DNA of 64,000 nucleotides from the NCBI RefSeq assembly GCF_022524345.1, contig NZ_JAKWJU010000002.1:620001-684000 (forward strand), read 5' to 3'. Positions 16,209-25,184 of the stretch are shown piece after piece. Within the stretch, counting starts at the first letter, position 1. Every line of letters starts with the position of its first letter. The notes under the pieces are model-generated. The model was not told the origin of the DNA. It saw only the letters and a list, made by a program, of their open reading frames with translations, and made no database searches. The translations under genes and the position numbers were made by a program. The DNA comes from Streptomyces marispadix (lineage in GTDB: Bacteria > Actinomycetota > Actinomycetes > Streptomycetales > Streptomycetaceae).

Positions 16209-17720
16209 ATGGCCCGGACCCAGTCACGGGAGACTCAGGCCGAGGCGGGGGCCGAACGCGCCACCGTGATCAAGGGGTTCCGCAGCGCCCGTCTCGGCTG
16301 GCCCGAACTGCACCGCATTCCGCACCCGCCGCGCCGCATACCGCTGCTGGGCGACATCGCGGGCGCGAGCGTGCGGTCGCCGGTGCAGGACTCGATGCGC
16401 ATCGGCCGCGAGCTGGGGCCGATCTTCCGCCGCAAGGCGTTCGAGAAGGAGATCGTCTTCGTATGGGGGGCGGACCTCGCGGCGGAACTGGCCGACGAGT
16501 CCCGCTTCGCCAAGCACGTCGGACTCGGGGTCGCCAATCTCCGCCCGCTCGCCGGCGACGGCCTCTTCACCGCCTACAACCACGAGCCCAACTGGCAGCT
16601 CGCGCACGACATACTCGCCCCGGGCTTCAGCCGTGCGGCCATGGAGGGCTATCACCCGCTGATGCTCGACGTGGCCCGTCAGCTCGCCGCCCACTGGGAC
16701 GAGCGCAGCCGCGCCGGTGACGACGTCGACGTGCCGGGCGACATGACGAAGCTGACCCTGGAGACCATCGCCCGCACCGGCTTCGGCCACGACTTCGGGT
16801 CCTTCGAGCGCTCACGGCCGCATCCGTTCGTGACGGCCATGGTCGGGGCGCTGTCGTACGCGCAGCGCCGCAACACCGTGCCGCCGCTGCTGGGGCCGCT
16901 GCTCCAGCCCGGCGCCGCGAAGCGCAACGCCGCCGACCGCGCATACCTCGACGGCACCGTCGACAAGGTCGTGGAGGCCCGCCGCAAGGCCGGTGCCACG
17001 GGCGCACACGGCGACCTGCTGGACCGCATGCTGGAGACCGCCCATCCCACCACCGGCGAGCGGCTGTCCGCCGAGAACATCCGCCGCCAGGTCGTCACCT
17101 TCCTCGTCGCCGGGCACGAGACCACCTCCGGCGCGCTCTCGTTCGCCCTCCACTACCTCTCCCGCAACCCCGGCGTCATGGCACGAGCGCAGGCCGAAGT
17201 GGCGGAGGTCTGGGGCGACGTGGAGGAACCGGCGTACGAACAGGTCGCACGGCTGCGCTACGTGCGGCGCGTGCTGGACGAGTCGCTGCGGTTGTGGCCC
17301 ACCGCGCCCGCCTTCGCCCGCGAGGCGCTGCACGACACGACGCTCGGCGGCGTCCACCCGATGAACAAGGGCGCCTGGGCACTCGTACTGATCATGCTGC
17401 TGCACCGCGATCCCTCCGTGTGGGGCGAGGACGCGGAGGTCTTCGACCCGGACCGCTTCGAGCCGAAGGCCGTACGGGGCCGCCCGCCGCACGTCTTCAA
17501 GCCGTTCGGCACGGGCGCACGGGCGTGCATAGGGCGGCAGTTCGCGCTTCATGAGGCGACGCTCGTGCTGGGGCTGCTGCTGCGGCGCTACGACTTCAGC
17601 GCCGACCCGGACTACCGGCTGCGCGTGGCCGAGCGGCTGACGCTGATGCCGAGCGGACTGCGACTGCACCTCACGAGGCGTTCACCGGCGGCCCGTACGG
17701 CTGCGGCGGTAGGGGCCTGA
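16209..17720 (+). CDS. Cytochrome P450, CYP102 (BM3)-type heme domain without reductase
   Basis: The 503-residue product has the I-helix oxygen motif AGHETT (301-306), the ExxR motif (ESLR) and the heme loop FGTGARACIG with Cys440. The sequence after the heme loop (RQFALHEATLVLG) closely matches the BM3-type fatty-acid hydroxylases. In those enzymes a diflavin reductase is fused C-terminally. Here the protein stops about 64 residues after the Cys, so it must use a separate electron donor. No ferredoxin or reductase is adjacent. The ATG at 16209 has GGGGAG upstream; an in-frame ATG at 16152 is possible. The likely substrate is a fatty acid, by analogy. Confidence 0.88.
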   Translation: MARTQSRETQAEAGAERATVIKGFRSARLGWPELHRIPHPPRRIPLLGDIAGASVRSPVQDSMRIGRELGPIFRRKAFEKEIVFVWGADLAAELADESRFAKHVGLGVANLRPLAGDGLFTAYNHEPNWQLAHDILAPGFSRAAMEGYHPLMLDVARQLAAHWDERSRAGDDVDVPGDMTKLTLETIARTGFGHDFGSFERSRPHPFVTAMVGALSYAQRRNTVPPLLGPLLQPGAAKRNAADRAYLDGTVDKVVEARRKAGATGAHGDLLDRMLETAHPTTGERLSAENIRRQVVTFLVAGHETTSGALSFALHYLSRNPGVMARAQAEVAEVWGDVEEPAYEQVARLRYVRRVLDESLRLWPTAPAFAREALHDTTLGGVHPMNKGAWALVLIMLLHRDPSVWGEDAEVFDPDRFEPKAVRGRPPHVFKPFGTGARACIGRQFALHEATLVLGLLLRRYDFSADPDYRLRVAERLTLMPSGLRLHLTRRSPAARTAAAVGA

Positions 17721-17818
17721 GACGGGCGGTACGGGCCCTGACGCCGGGCGGTACGGGCCTGACGCGGCGCCGGAACGCGGGTCGTGTACGCGGGCGGGCC
17801 GCCGGGCCCCGGAGGGCC

Positions 17819-19045
17819 TCAACCGCCTTGCACGGCAGGCGAATCGTCGGGCAGCGGCGTGTCCCAGTCGAGCTGGAGCGCGAGTTCCTCGTCTCCGGCG
17901 GACGCGGACGAGGGGGGACCGGCCGCGCCGTTGCGGCTCTTCCATCTGGCGCGGTAGTTGTCGAGCGTCCGCTGCATGCGGCTGGGTGCGCGGCGGGGCG
18001 TCAGCCGTGCGCTGTTGACGATGTTGCGTTCCACTCGTGGTCTGCGCAGCCGCTCGTAGCGCTCCAGCGCCGTGGCCGTATCGGGCGAGTCACGCAGGGA
18101 CTTGGCCAGCACCACCGCGTCCTCCAAGGCCATGGACGCTCCCTGCCCGGTCGCGGGCGAGGCGGCGTGCGCGGCGTCGCCGACGAGGAGCATGCGCGCC
18201 GTACGCCACCTTGTGACGGTCGACAGATCACGGGCGTTGGTCACCATCAGCCTGCCGTCCGTGGCCGCGACGATGTCGGCCGCGGGCGTCGAGTCCGGCC
18301 GCAGCAGCGGCAGTAGCTGATCGCGCCACTCCGCGGGCGTGGTGCCGGAGATCTCGGCGTCGCTCAGCTCCTCGGCCGAGACCCGTGCGAACCAGAAGGT
18401 CTCGCCCGCCGGGGAGACCGCGTACCCCATCGCGGAGGAGCTGCCGCGCAGCATCTCGATGCGGCCGGGTTCGTTCGGCGGCGCCGCCTCGGTGGTGTAG
18501 CCGTAGAAGACGCGCTGCCCCGCATAGCGCGGACGCGCGGCGTCCGGATCGGTCAACGGCCTTACGACGGAGTGGATTCCGTCCGCGCCGAGCAGCAGAT
18601 CGCCGCGTTCGGTGCTGCCGTCGGCGAAGCGTGCGGTGACTCCGTCCTCGTCCTCGGTGGCCCATACGAACCGCTCTCCGTAGCGGACGGGAATGCCGCG
18701 TGAGGCGGCCTCCTGCCGCAGTACGGCGCCCAGTTCGGCTCGGCGCAGACAGCGGAACCGCCGGAGCGGGTCGCCGGTCTCGCCGAGCGGAACGGTGGAG
18801 ACCACGGACCCCTTGTCGCCGGTGAGGCGCATCGCCGTCAGCTCGAAACCGGCACCGGCCACGGCCTCCGCTGCGCCGAACTGGGCCAGCGCCAGCATGC
18901 CGTTGCTCGCGAGAGTCAGAAATGCGCCGATGTCGGCACCGCTGCCGGGATGGGCCTCGTGGACGCTGACCTCGATGCCGGCCTTGTCCAGGGCGAGCGC
19001 CGCGGCGGTTCCGGCGATGCCGCCACCGATGATCAGGATCCGCAT
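17819..19045 (-). CDS. FAD-dependent aromatic-type monooxygenase
   Basis: The 408-residue product is a class A flavoprotein hydroxylase of the PHBH/UbiH type. The Rossmann FAD motif GGGIAG is at the N-terminus, a DG motif appears as LLGADGIHS, and the GD motif as LLVGDAAHAASPATGQG. These enzymes use NAD(P)H and O2 to hydroxylate or oxidise small molecules. I chose the ATG at 19045 because GAGGG lies 6 bases upstream; another ATG at 19060 has no ribosome site. It converges on the P450 gene, so they are not co-transcribed. The last 60 residues are low-complexity. Confidence 0.88.
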   Translation of the reverse strand: MRILIIGGGIAGTAAALALDKAGIEVSVHEAHPGSGADIGAFLTLASNGMLALAQFGAAEAVAGAGFELTAMRLTGDKGSVVSTVPLGETGDPLRRFRCLRRAELGAVLRQEAASRGIPVRYGERFVWATEDEDGVTARFADGSTERGDLLLGADGIHSVVRPLTDPDAARPRYAGQRVFYGYTTEAAPPNEPGRIEMLRGSSSAMGYAVSPAGETFWFARVSAEELSDAEISGTTPAEWRDQLLPLLRPDSTPAADIVAATDGRLMVTNARDLSTVTRWRTARMLLVGDAAHAASPATGQGASMALEDAVVLAKSLRDSPDTATALERYERLRRPRVERNIVNSARLTPRRAPSRMQRTLDNYRARWKSRNGAAGPPSSASAGDEELALQLDWDTPLPDDSPAVQGG

Positions 19046-20034
19046 CTTCGAAGCCCTCATTCGCTGGTCGGTGCGCCGGCCGCCGCCGGTCGCGGTGCCG
19101 TCCCGGCGGTGCGTGCCGTCCGTGTCCGGGTGAACGGTACCCGTCGCGCCCCTTCTCCGCCCGGGAGCCCGGAGGTCTGACGGCTTCCGGCCGTTGTCCC
19201 GTCGTGTACGGCTGGTGCACGGCGGTCGTCGGCGCACGCCGGGCTCGCCGGACGAGCGCCCGCCCCCGCCCGTACTGCGTCACCGGACGGCCGGTTTTCG
19301 CGAGCCGGTATACCAGGGTGCCGCGGCGCACGGGCAGTAGTTCTGCACCTCGCACCAGAGCGGGGCTCCGGCGCTGTGTGCGGCGAGCCCGACTCGGCGC
19401 GGCAGAACGGCTGTTGAGAGCCGCGGAGGCAAGCACGGGTGGCCGTAGCTCCGCCGTCGAGCCGACGGGAGGCCGCTTGAGTCGAGCGTGCCGGGACGAC
19501 ACGGACTCGCGGCGGCGGCCCGACTCCCCGTGCACAAGCGGAGGTTACGGGCCTCATGCGCCGGTGGTGGCAGTTGTCGGCAGGAAGCCGCACGCCCCGG
19601 CGGCCGACGGGCCGCCGCTCCCGGACTGTCTTCGCAGGCCGCAGCAAAGCAGCCCGGGAGCGGCGCCCTTCGCGGGCCGGATAGCGCTTGGACGACGCCG
19701 CACTGCCCGCAGTACGACACCGCACCCCCCAAGCCCGGCCCTGCCCCGGCAGGTTGGCGGGCCGAACACCGGGCACCCGGTGTTCAGCATCACGTTGACA
19801 CTATGTCGTTGTGGGCTTCAAGCCGCAAGCATCGTTCTGATAATTTCAAAGCAAGTCGCAAGGAAAACGCTTGTGCTGACGCTCATACAGCAGCGCCGTG
19901 CGGTCTGTCCTGCCGGGCGGCCGGGGTCAGGGGCCGGCCCTCTGGAAGCGCTCACATGTGTCTCGTTGCCGGCGCACCACGCGTACGTGCCTCGACCTGC
20001 ACGTACTGATCAACCCGCGTAAGGAGTTCGGAAG
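19046..20034. other. Long intergenic region without a supported gene
   Basis: About 990 bases contain only frames whose translations are Arg/Ala/Pro-rich and show no domain. The right end (from about 19790) turns AT-richer. It contains TTGACA at 19795-19800, GATAAT at 19839-19844 preceded by a TTCAAG-like -35, and an AAGGAG ribosome site before the DUF397 gene at 20035. A perfect palindrome sits at 19764-19785. Confidence 0.5.
19764..19785. promoter_or_regulatory. Perfect palindrome with 10-bp arms, candidate operator
   Basis: GAACACCGGG and CCCGGTGTTC are exact complements separated by two bases (CA). The site lies just upstream of a TTGACA hexamer in the region leading to the DUF397 gene, and its size and symmetry suit a TetR-like or similar dimeric regulator. 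Confidence 0.5.
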
Positions 20035-20298
20035 ATGAACCCTGATGCTGTAACCCCCTGCACCGGACACCTCCGTAACGGAATGCCCGCGCGTGAACTG
20101 GGCAGCGAGGGCTGGCACAAGCCATGGAGCGGGCAGAACGGCGGTGCCTGTGTGGAAGCGAAGAAGCTTCCCGACGGGCGGGTCGCGCTGCGGCAGTCCA
20201 CCGATCCGGAAGGGCCGGTGCTGCTCTACACCCCTGAGGAGATCACCGCTTTCATCGAGGGAGCCAAGGCAGGCGAGGCCGACTTCCTCACCGTCTGA
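20035..20298 (+). CDS. DUF397-family small protein
   Basis: The 87-residue product carries the DUF397 hallmarks: a Trp-Lys/Ser-rich start (WHKPWSGQNGGACVEA), a DGRVALRQS segment and a terminal FIEGAKAGEADFL helix. In actinobacteria these small proteins are usually paired with XRE/DUF5753 regulators, and some pairs behave like developmental or toxin-antitoxin-like modules. Here it is an orphan; the only XRE/DUF5753 gene in the window is 11 kb away and frameshifted. The ATG at 20035 has AAGGAG upstream. The stop lies inside a 10-bp tandem repeat. Confidence 0.88.
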   Translation: MNPDAVTPCTGHLRNGMPARELGSEGWHKPWSGQNGGACVEAKKLPDGRVALRQSTDPEGPVLLYTPEEITAFIEGAKAGEADFLTV

Positions 20299-20330
20299 GA
20301 CCGTCTGAGACCGTCTGAGACCGTCGAAGA
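20291..20330. repeat. 10-bp tandem repeat (CCGTCTGAGA)x3 plus a degenerate unit
   Basis: Three perfect copies start at 20291, 20301 and 20311, followed by CCGTCGAAGA. Each unit carries a TGA; because the unit is 10 bases long, successive TGAs fall in all three frames, closing every frame after the DUF397 gene. Confidence 0.85.
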
Positions 20331-20496
20331 CGCTCAACTGCCTTCCGGTCCGGTGCCGTTCGGTGTCGCCGTGCGGTGCCGGACCGGAGGCGTTCATAGG
20401 AGGGCCGTTCACAGGAGGGCCCGTTCACACGAGGGTGCGGTGCGAGTGGACTTCCGGGAACAAAGGCGGAGGGCGCGAGGCGTACCGGCTCGTCGT

Positions 20497-20527
20497 TTGC
20501 GCTGGAGCGCACTCCAATTCGTAGCGT
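20497..20527 (+). promoter_or_regulatory. MerR-type promoter with 19-bp spacer and dyad operator
   Basis: TTGCGC (20497-20502) and TAGCGT (20522-20527) are separated by 19 bases instead of 17. The spacer holds the dyad TGGAG-CGCA-CTCCA (20503-20516). This over-long spacer with a central dyad is the hallmark of promoters untwisted by MerR-family activators. Transcription would start about 7 bases on, at the ATG of the SDR gene. Confidence 0.7.
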
Positions 20528-20534
20528 TCGCTCC

Positions 20535-21581
20535 ATGACCCGATCTGCTTCTTCACCTGCTTCATCCGATTCATCCGCGCCGACCCCGCAGCGCGGCATC
20601 GGTTCGGGCTTCGGCGCCCGCACCACCGCCTCGGAGGTTCTCCGCGGTATCGATCTGACCGGACGGCTCGCACTCGTCACCGGCGGCTACTCGGGGCTCG
20701 GCCTGGAGACGACGCGGGCGCTCGCCGCGGCGGGGGCCGATGTCGTGGTGCCCGCCCGCCGTCCCGAGGCCGCGCGGAAGGCGCTTGAGGGGATCAGCCG
20801 AGTCGAGACCGACGTGCTCGACCTCGCCGACCTCGACAGCGTCCGTTCGTTCGCCGAGCGCTTCCTCGCCACCGAGCGCGGCATCGACATCATGATCGAC
20901 AGTGCCGCGATCATGGCCTGCCCCGAGACACGCGTCGGGCCGGGCTGGGAGGCCCAGTTCGCCACCAACCACCTGGGGCACTTCGCCCTCGTCAACCGCC
21001 TGTGGCCCGCTCTCGTACGAGGCGGCGGCGCACGTGTGGTCTCCGTGTCCTCGCGGGGACACCACCGTTCCGCGATCCGCTGGGACGACGTCCACTTCGA
21101 GCACGGCTACGACAAGTGGCAGGCGTACGGGCAGGCGAAGACGGCCAACGCACTGTTCGCCGTCCAACTCGACGCGCTGGGCCGCGAGTCGGGCGTACGG
21201 GCCTTCTCGCTGCACCCGGGGGGCATCCTCACGCCCCTCCAACGCCACCTGCACACCGAGGAGATGGTCGAGGCCGGGTGGATCGACGAGGACGGCAACC
21301 CGCTGCAACCGTCGTTCAAGTCTCCCGAGGAGGGCGCCGCCACACAGGTCTGGGCTGCGACGTCGCCGCAGCTCGACGGCCTGGGCGGCGTCTACTGCGA
21401 GGACTGCGACATCGCCCCGGTCGCACCCGGCGACCAGACGTCCGTCACCACGCCGGGCTCGGCCTCTGGCGTACGGGAGTACGCGACGGACCCGCAGGAG
21501 GCGGCCCGGCTCTGGGCGCTCTCCGCCGAACTCACCGGTGTGGACGCCTTCTCGGAGGCAGCCGGGGCCGGGGGCAGGTGA
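20535..21581 (+). CDS. Short-chain dehydrogenase/reductase, retinol-dehydrogenase-like
   Basis: The 348-residue product is a classical SDR. The cofactor motif TGGYSGLG follows about 35 disordered residues, then come ARRPEAAR (NADP-type basic residues), SVSSRG and the catalytic YGQAK. A C-terminal extension of about 60 residues covers YCEDCDIAP and a tail, as in WW-oxidoreductase/retinol-dehydrogenase-like SDRs. The ATG at 20535 lies about 8 bases after the -10 of the MerR-type promoter, so a leaderless message is likely; no ribosome site is seen. The promoter implies induction by a stress- or xenobiotic-sensing MerR regulator encoded elsewhere. Confidence 0.88.
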   Translation: MTRSASSPASSDSSAPTPQRGIGSGFGARTTASEVLRGIDLTGRLALVTGGYSGLGLETTRALAAAGADVVVPARRPEAARKALEGISRVETDVLDLADLDSVRSFAERFLATERGIDIMIDSAAIMACPETRVGPGWEAQFATNHLGHFALVNRLWPALVRGGGARVVSVSSRGHHRSAIRWDDVHFEHGYDKWQAYGQAKTANALFAVQLDALGRESGVRAFSLHPGGILTPLQRHLHTEEMVEAGWIDEDGNPLQPSFKSPEEGAATQVWAATSPQLDGLGGVYCEDCDIAPVAPGDQTSVTTPGSASGVREYATDPQEAARLWALSAELTGVDAFSEAAGAGGR

Positions 21582-22197
21582 GCGGCCGACAGGTGCCCGA
21601 CGGGCGGCGGCACCGGCACCGGGCGCCGCCCGGCCCCGGGGCGTCGGCTGCCGCTCGCACGGGCGCAGGTCCTCGGAACCCCGTGCGCCGGCGCACCGTC
21701 CGATCCCCAGTACGCGGCCGCGCCCCGCTCCCCTTCCGCACTGAGCGGGGCGCCCCGCGTGCCGACGCGGCCCGGCCGCCCCTCCGGCCGGGCCGACCGG
21801 ACGACGGGAAGCCGAGGGCACGAGAGACGTCTGGCGGGCGGCGACGCGGGGGAGAGAACTGGCAGGGAGTCAGCTGACACTCCGCCAGCCCGTCCCCCTG
21901 ACGCGCCGCAGCGTGCTTCCAGAGGGCCGACCACAGGAGGCGGAGCCCGGTTCGCTCTGCTACAGGTGATTCGTGGCCCGCGTTTCTTTCAGAACTCCCA
22001 GAAAGTGACAACGCGTTGGACCGATGGGGTTGTCGCGTTCATGGCGTGCTGCTTTTACTGGCGAAGCGCGGAATCCGATTTCAGCCCGCGCGGGGCGACG
22101 GCGTCAGCCGTCTCCCCGCGCGGGTCCCCCCACGCATCGGTGACCGAACTCCGAGCGCGGGAGTCACCGTTCCTTCCTACTCCCGAAGGAGACCGAG
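21582..22197. other. Intergenic region upstream of the amidase
   Basis: About 600 bases contain no supported gene. The right third is AT-richer and contains CAACGCGTTG (22009-22018), a 10-bp palindrome nested in a GACAAC...GTTGTC dyad, and CTTTC...GAAAG (21986-22005). These may form the promoter or operator region of the secreted amidase. Confidence 0.4.
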
Positions 22198-23310
22198 ATG
22201 GCCGCACAGCCAGGCTTCGACCGTCGTGCGCTGCTGCGCGGCGGCGTGGCCGCCACGGCCGCCGGTGCCATCGGCCTCGGCACCGCCGGTACCGCGCACG
22301 CCGCACATGCCGCTCCCGCCGCCGGTACGGCGCATACGAGGGCGTCCCGTGCCAGGGCCGCCGAGCCGCGCATCTACACCACGGAGGAGTGGGGCGCGCG
22401 TCCCGCCTCCGAAGAGATCGTCATCGAGGACCACGTGCCGACGTTCATCGTCGTGCACCACACCGCCGACCCCGGCAACAGCGAGGACTACTCGCTGGAG
22501 CACGCCAAGCAGATCTGCCGGGACATCCAGAACCACCACATGGACGACAACGGCTGGTCCGACACGGGCCAGCAGTTCACCAACTCCCGCGGCGGCTTCC
22601 GCCTGGAGGGCCGCCACCAGAGCCTCGCCGTCGTACGCGGCGGCACCCAGCACGTGCAGGGCGCCAACGTCGGCGGCCACAACAGCGAAGTCATCGGTAT
22701 CGAGAACGAGGGCCTCTACACCGACGTCGACGTGCCCGCCGCGCTGTGGGACTCCCTCGTCCAGCTCGTCGCGTGGATCGCCTACCAGTACGGCACGGAC
22801 CTGAAGAACATCCAGGGCCACCGCGACTTCAACTCCACCGAGTGCCCCGGCAACGTCCTCTACGGCCGCCTCCAGGAGCTGCGTGACGCCGTCGGCGGCG
22901 TCCTCGGCGTCTCCTCCCCCTCCGCCGACGACGTACTGGCGTGGCCGCTGCTGAAGCCCGGTGCCGCCGGCGCACATGTGCGGGCCGCCCAGCATCTGCT
23001 TCGCGGCAAGGGCTACAGGGTGCCCGTCGACGGCGTCTTCGGTACGGACACCAAGCGCGCCGTGGCCGAACTCGCCGACCGGCACGGCGTCGAGCGCCAC
23101 ACCTGCTCGGCCGCGCTACACCGCACGAATGACGAGACGGGCTATCTGGGCTCCGACATCTGGCCCCTGATCACCCCGTCCTCCCGCACGGACGGGGGCG
23201 AGGACACCGGCGAGGCGGTCAGCACGCTGCTGCGCAAGTCCCGCCGCCGCACGAAGCTCCCCACGGACGGGAAGCTCACACAGACCGACTGGAAACGGCT
23301 GCTGTCCTGA
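22198..23310 (+). CDS. Tat-exported PGRP-type N-acetylmuramoyl-L-alanine amidase
   Basis: The 370-residue product is a secreted cell-wall hydrolase. A twin-arginine signal is clear (FDRRALLRGG, then a hydrophobic Ala-rich core and AHA). An amidase_2/PGRP domain covers about 60-235, with Zn ligands visible in VVHHTAD and GHRDFNSTECPG (His plus Cys). A peptidoglycan-binding repeat follows (about 255-300, LLKPGAAGAHVRAAQHLL). It cleaves the amide between MurNAc and L-Ala. The ATG at 22198 has GAAGGAGACC upstream. The C-terminal 50 residues are a basic, low-complexity tail. Expression probably relates to wall remodelling. Confidence 0.9.
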   Translation: MAAQPGFDRRALLRGGVAATAAGAIGLGTAGTAHAAHAAPAAGTAHTRASRARAAEPRIYTTEEWGARPASEEIVIEDHVPTFIVVHHTADPGNSEDYSLEHAKQICRDIQNHHMDDNGWSDTGQQFTNSRGGFRLEGRHQSLAVVRGGTQHVQGANVGGHNSEVIGIENEGLYTDVDVPAALWDSLVQLVAWIAYQYGTDLKNIQGHRDFNSTECPGNVLYGRLQELRDAVGGVLGVSSPSADDVLAWPLLKPGAAGAHVRAAQHLLRGKGYRVPVDGVFGTDTKRAVAELADRHGVERHTCSAALHRTNDETGYLGSDIWPLITPSSRTDGGEDTGEAVSTLLRKSRRRTKLPTDGKLTQTDWKRLLS

Positions 23311-23456
23311 CGCGGCAGCCCTGAAGAGGGATGCGGCCGGGTCGCGCTCCCCGGCCGCATCCCTCGCTTTCTCTGCCCGCTGCCGTCTCTCTGCGCGCTG
23401 TCGCCTGTGCGCTCCCCGGCGCCGGGCGGTCGCCGCCCCTCTGCGATCCTGACCGG

Positions 23457-24311
23457 GTGCCGCACTCGTCGCGCGAACCGCAGCCCGTCACACCGGACCC
23501 GCCGAGCGTTGCCGGGGCCGCAGGCTCCGCCGGAGGGCCCGATCGGTCCGGCTCCCGCGGGCCCTTCGGCGCCTCGGGCCGTTCCGGCTCTCGGGAGCGG
23601 ACGCCGATGCCGCTGCTCACCCAGTCCTGGCTGGATCTGGCGTTCGTACACTGGGCGGCCGACCCCCGCGACGTGGCGCCCCTGCTGCCGCCCGGCACCG
23701 CCCCCGACGTGCTGCACGGCACGACATACGTGGGGCTCGTGGCGTTCCGCATGCATCGGGTCGGCTGGTTCCGGCTGCCGGGCGTGCCCTATCTGGGCAG
23801 CTTCCCCGAGACGAACGTACGGCTGTACTCGGTGGACGAACACGGCCGTCGCGGCGTGGTGTTCCGCTCGCTGGACGCCTCGCGGCTGATCCCCGTCACC
23901 GTGGCGCTCGCGGCGTTCCGCATGCCCTACAGGTGGGCGCGGATGTCCGTACGCAGGCACGGCTCGGAGATCACCTACACCAGCCGCCGCCGCTGGCCCG
24001 GCCCCCGGGGCGCGCACTGCCGTATGACCGTGCGCGTCGGCGACCGGATCGAGGAGCCCACGGAGCTCGAACACTTTCTGACCGCACGCTGGGGGATGCA
24101 CAACGCCTTCTTCAACCGGCCGGTGTATCTGCCCAACGACCATCCGCGCTGGCCGCTGCACCGGGCCGAACTCCTCGAGTGCGAGGAGGACTTGGTGCGG
24201 TCCGCCGGTCTCCCCGCCCCGGACGGGGAGCCGTTGAGCGTGCTGTATTCGCCGGGTGTGGCCGTGCGGTTCTCGCGTCCGGCGCGCCCGGCGGGTGTGC
24301 CGACTCCGTGA
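23457..24311 (+). CDS. DUF2071 (YqjF-like) protein
   Basis: The product is 284 residues from the GTG at 23457. After a disordered Pro/Ser/Gly N-terminus of about 45 residues comes a DUF2071 domain: QSWLDLAFVHW, the LLPPGT loop, TYVGLVAFRM, FPETNVRLY and GVVFRSLDA. This family is related in fold to acetoacetate-decarboxylase-like barrels; no activity is established. A shorter start at the ATG (MPLLTQSW) is possible. GATCCT about 10 bases upstream of the GTG could be a -10 for a leaderless message. Confidence 0.8.
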   Translation: MPHSSREPQPVTPDPPSVAGAAGSAGGPDRSGSRGPFGASGRSGSRERTPMPLLTQSWLDLAFVHWAADPRDVAPLLPPGTAPDVLHGTTYVGLVAFRMHRVGWFRLPGVPYLGSFPETNVRLYSVDEHGRRGVVFRSLDASRLIPVTVALAAFRMPYRWARMSVRRHGSEITYTSRRRWPGPRGAHCRMTVRVGDRIEEPTELEHFLTARWGMHNAFFNRPVYLPNDHPRWPLHRAELLECEEDLVRSAGLPAPDGEPLSVLYSPGVAVRFSRPARPAGVPTP

Positions 24312-24359
24312 GCGGCCGCCTTGTGGGGCGCCAAGTCGCCTGCGTAGAGACCGGGTTCG

Positions 24360-24380
24360 GGGGAGGCAGTCGAACTCCCC
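24360..24380. terminator. Hairpin between convergent genes
   Basis: GGGGAG (24360-24365) and CTCCCC (24375-24380) form a 6-bp stem with a 9-base loop between two convergent stops. Weak bidirectional termination is plausible. Confidence 0.35.
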
Positions 24381-24419
24381 GCCTCTCAGGGCAGGTTGAA
24401 CTTGCGCCGCCTTCCGCCC

Positions 24420-25184
24420 TCAGAGCGGGCCGCGCCGCAGCCGCACCCTGTAGGAGTACTGCTCCGGCAGGAAGTGGCTCACCGCCAGCTCTACGCGCTC
24501 CCCGTCGCCCGTCGCATACAGGCGGTCGATGCGCAGCAGCGGGCGGCCCGCCTCACATCGCAGCTCCGCCGCGACCTGTCCGGGTGCCTCCGCCACCGTG
24601 ATGCTCTGCTCGGCGTCGGTGACGGGCGAGGGCAGCCGCTCGTCCAGCAGCCCGATGACGGTGACGTCGCCGACGGCGCCGTGCTCGGTGAGTTCGGGCA
24701 CGGAGTTGAGCAACTCCCCCACGCGGGGCGGCAGCCAGACGGCCGTGTGGCAGAACGGCACCTCGTCGTGCAGCCGCAGCAATGCGGCCGTGTGCACCAC
24801 ATCGCTGTCCAGCCGCAGCCTGCCCGACGCGTCCAGGTCGACGCGTCGCCGCAGCGGCGCCGTCAGCCGCATCGTGGTGTCGGCGGACAGGCTCATCAGG
24901 TCGTCCACGGAGCCGAATTGACGCAGATAGCGGCTCCCGCGCGGTGCCGCGAAGGTTCCGCTCCCCGGCACCCGGCGCACCAGCCCCTCCGCGACGAGAT
25001 CCTGGAACGCGCGCCGCACGGTCTGCCTGCTGACGTCGTAGGTGCGGGCCAGCTCGGCCTCCGTCGGCAGGCGGGCCCCCTCGGGATAGCGCTGAGAGAG
25101 CAGACCGGCACGCAGATCGTCGGCGAGACCGCGGTACGCGATGCGCGGGCGGCCCTCGCCGGGGGCGGCGTCGCGGCTCGTCAT
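24420..25184 (-). CDS. GntR-family regulator, HutC/UTRA subfamily
   Basis: The 254-residue product has an N-terminal GntR winged helix (about 18-80; LPTEAELARTYDVSRQTVRRAF in part) and a C-terminal UTRA ligand domain (about 95-250) with the typical terminal strand (EQYSYRVRLRRG). UTRA domains bind small acids, sugars or phosphonates. Its ATG at 25184 overlaps the stop of the dehydratase gene (ATGA), so it is the second gene of that operon and probably autoregulates it along with the divergent CoA-transferase. Confidence 0.88.
   Translation of the reverse strand: MTSRDAAPGEGRPRIAYRGLADDLRAGLLSQRYPEGARLPTEAELARTYDVSRQTVRRAFQDLVAEGLVRRVPGSGTFAAPRGSRYLRQFGSVDDLMSLSADTTMRLTAPLRRRVDLDASGRLRLDSDVVHTAALLRLHDEVPFCHTAVWLPPRVGELLNSVPELTEHGAVGDVTVIGLLDERLPSPVTDAEQSITVAEAPGQVAAELRCEAGRPLLRIDRLYATGDGERVELAVSHFLPEQYSYRVRLRRGPL

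Noticed and set aside
19204..20022. A 272-codon plus-strand frame in the large gap before the DUF397 gene
   Set aside because: Its translation is Arg/Pro/Ser-rich without a domain, and the AT-richer promoter region lies inside it.
24345..24415. A tRNA-like GTTCGA segment
   Set aside because: It has a T-arm-like stem-loop but no acceptor stem or D and anticodon arms could be folded around it; a simple hairpin between convergent genes explains it better.
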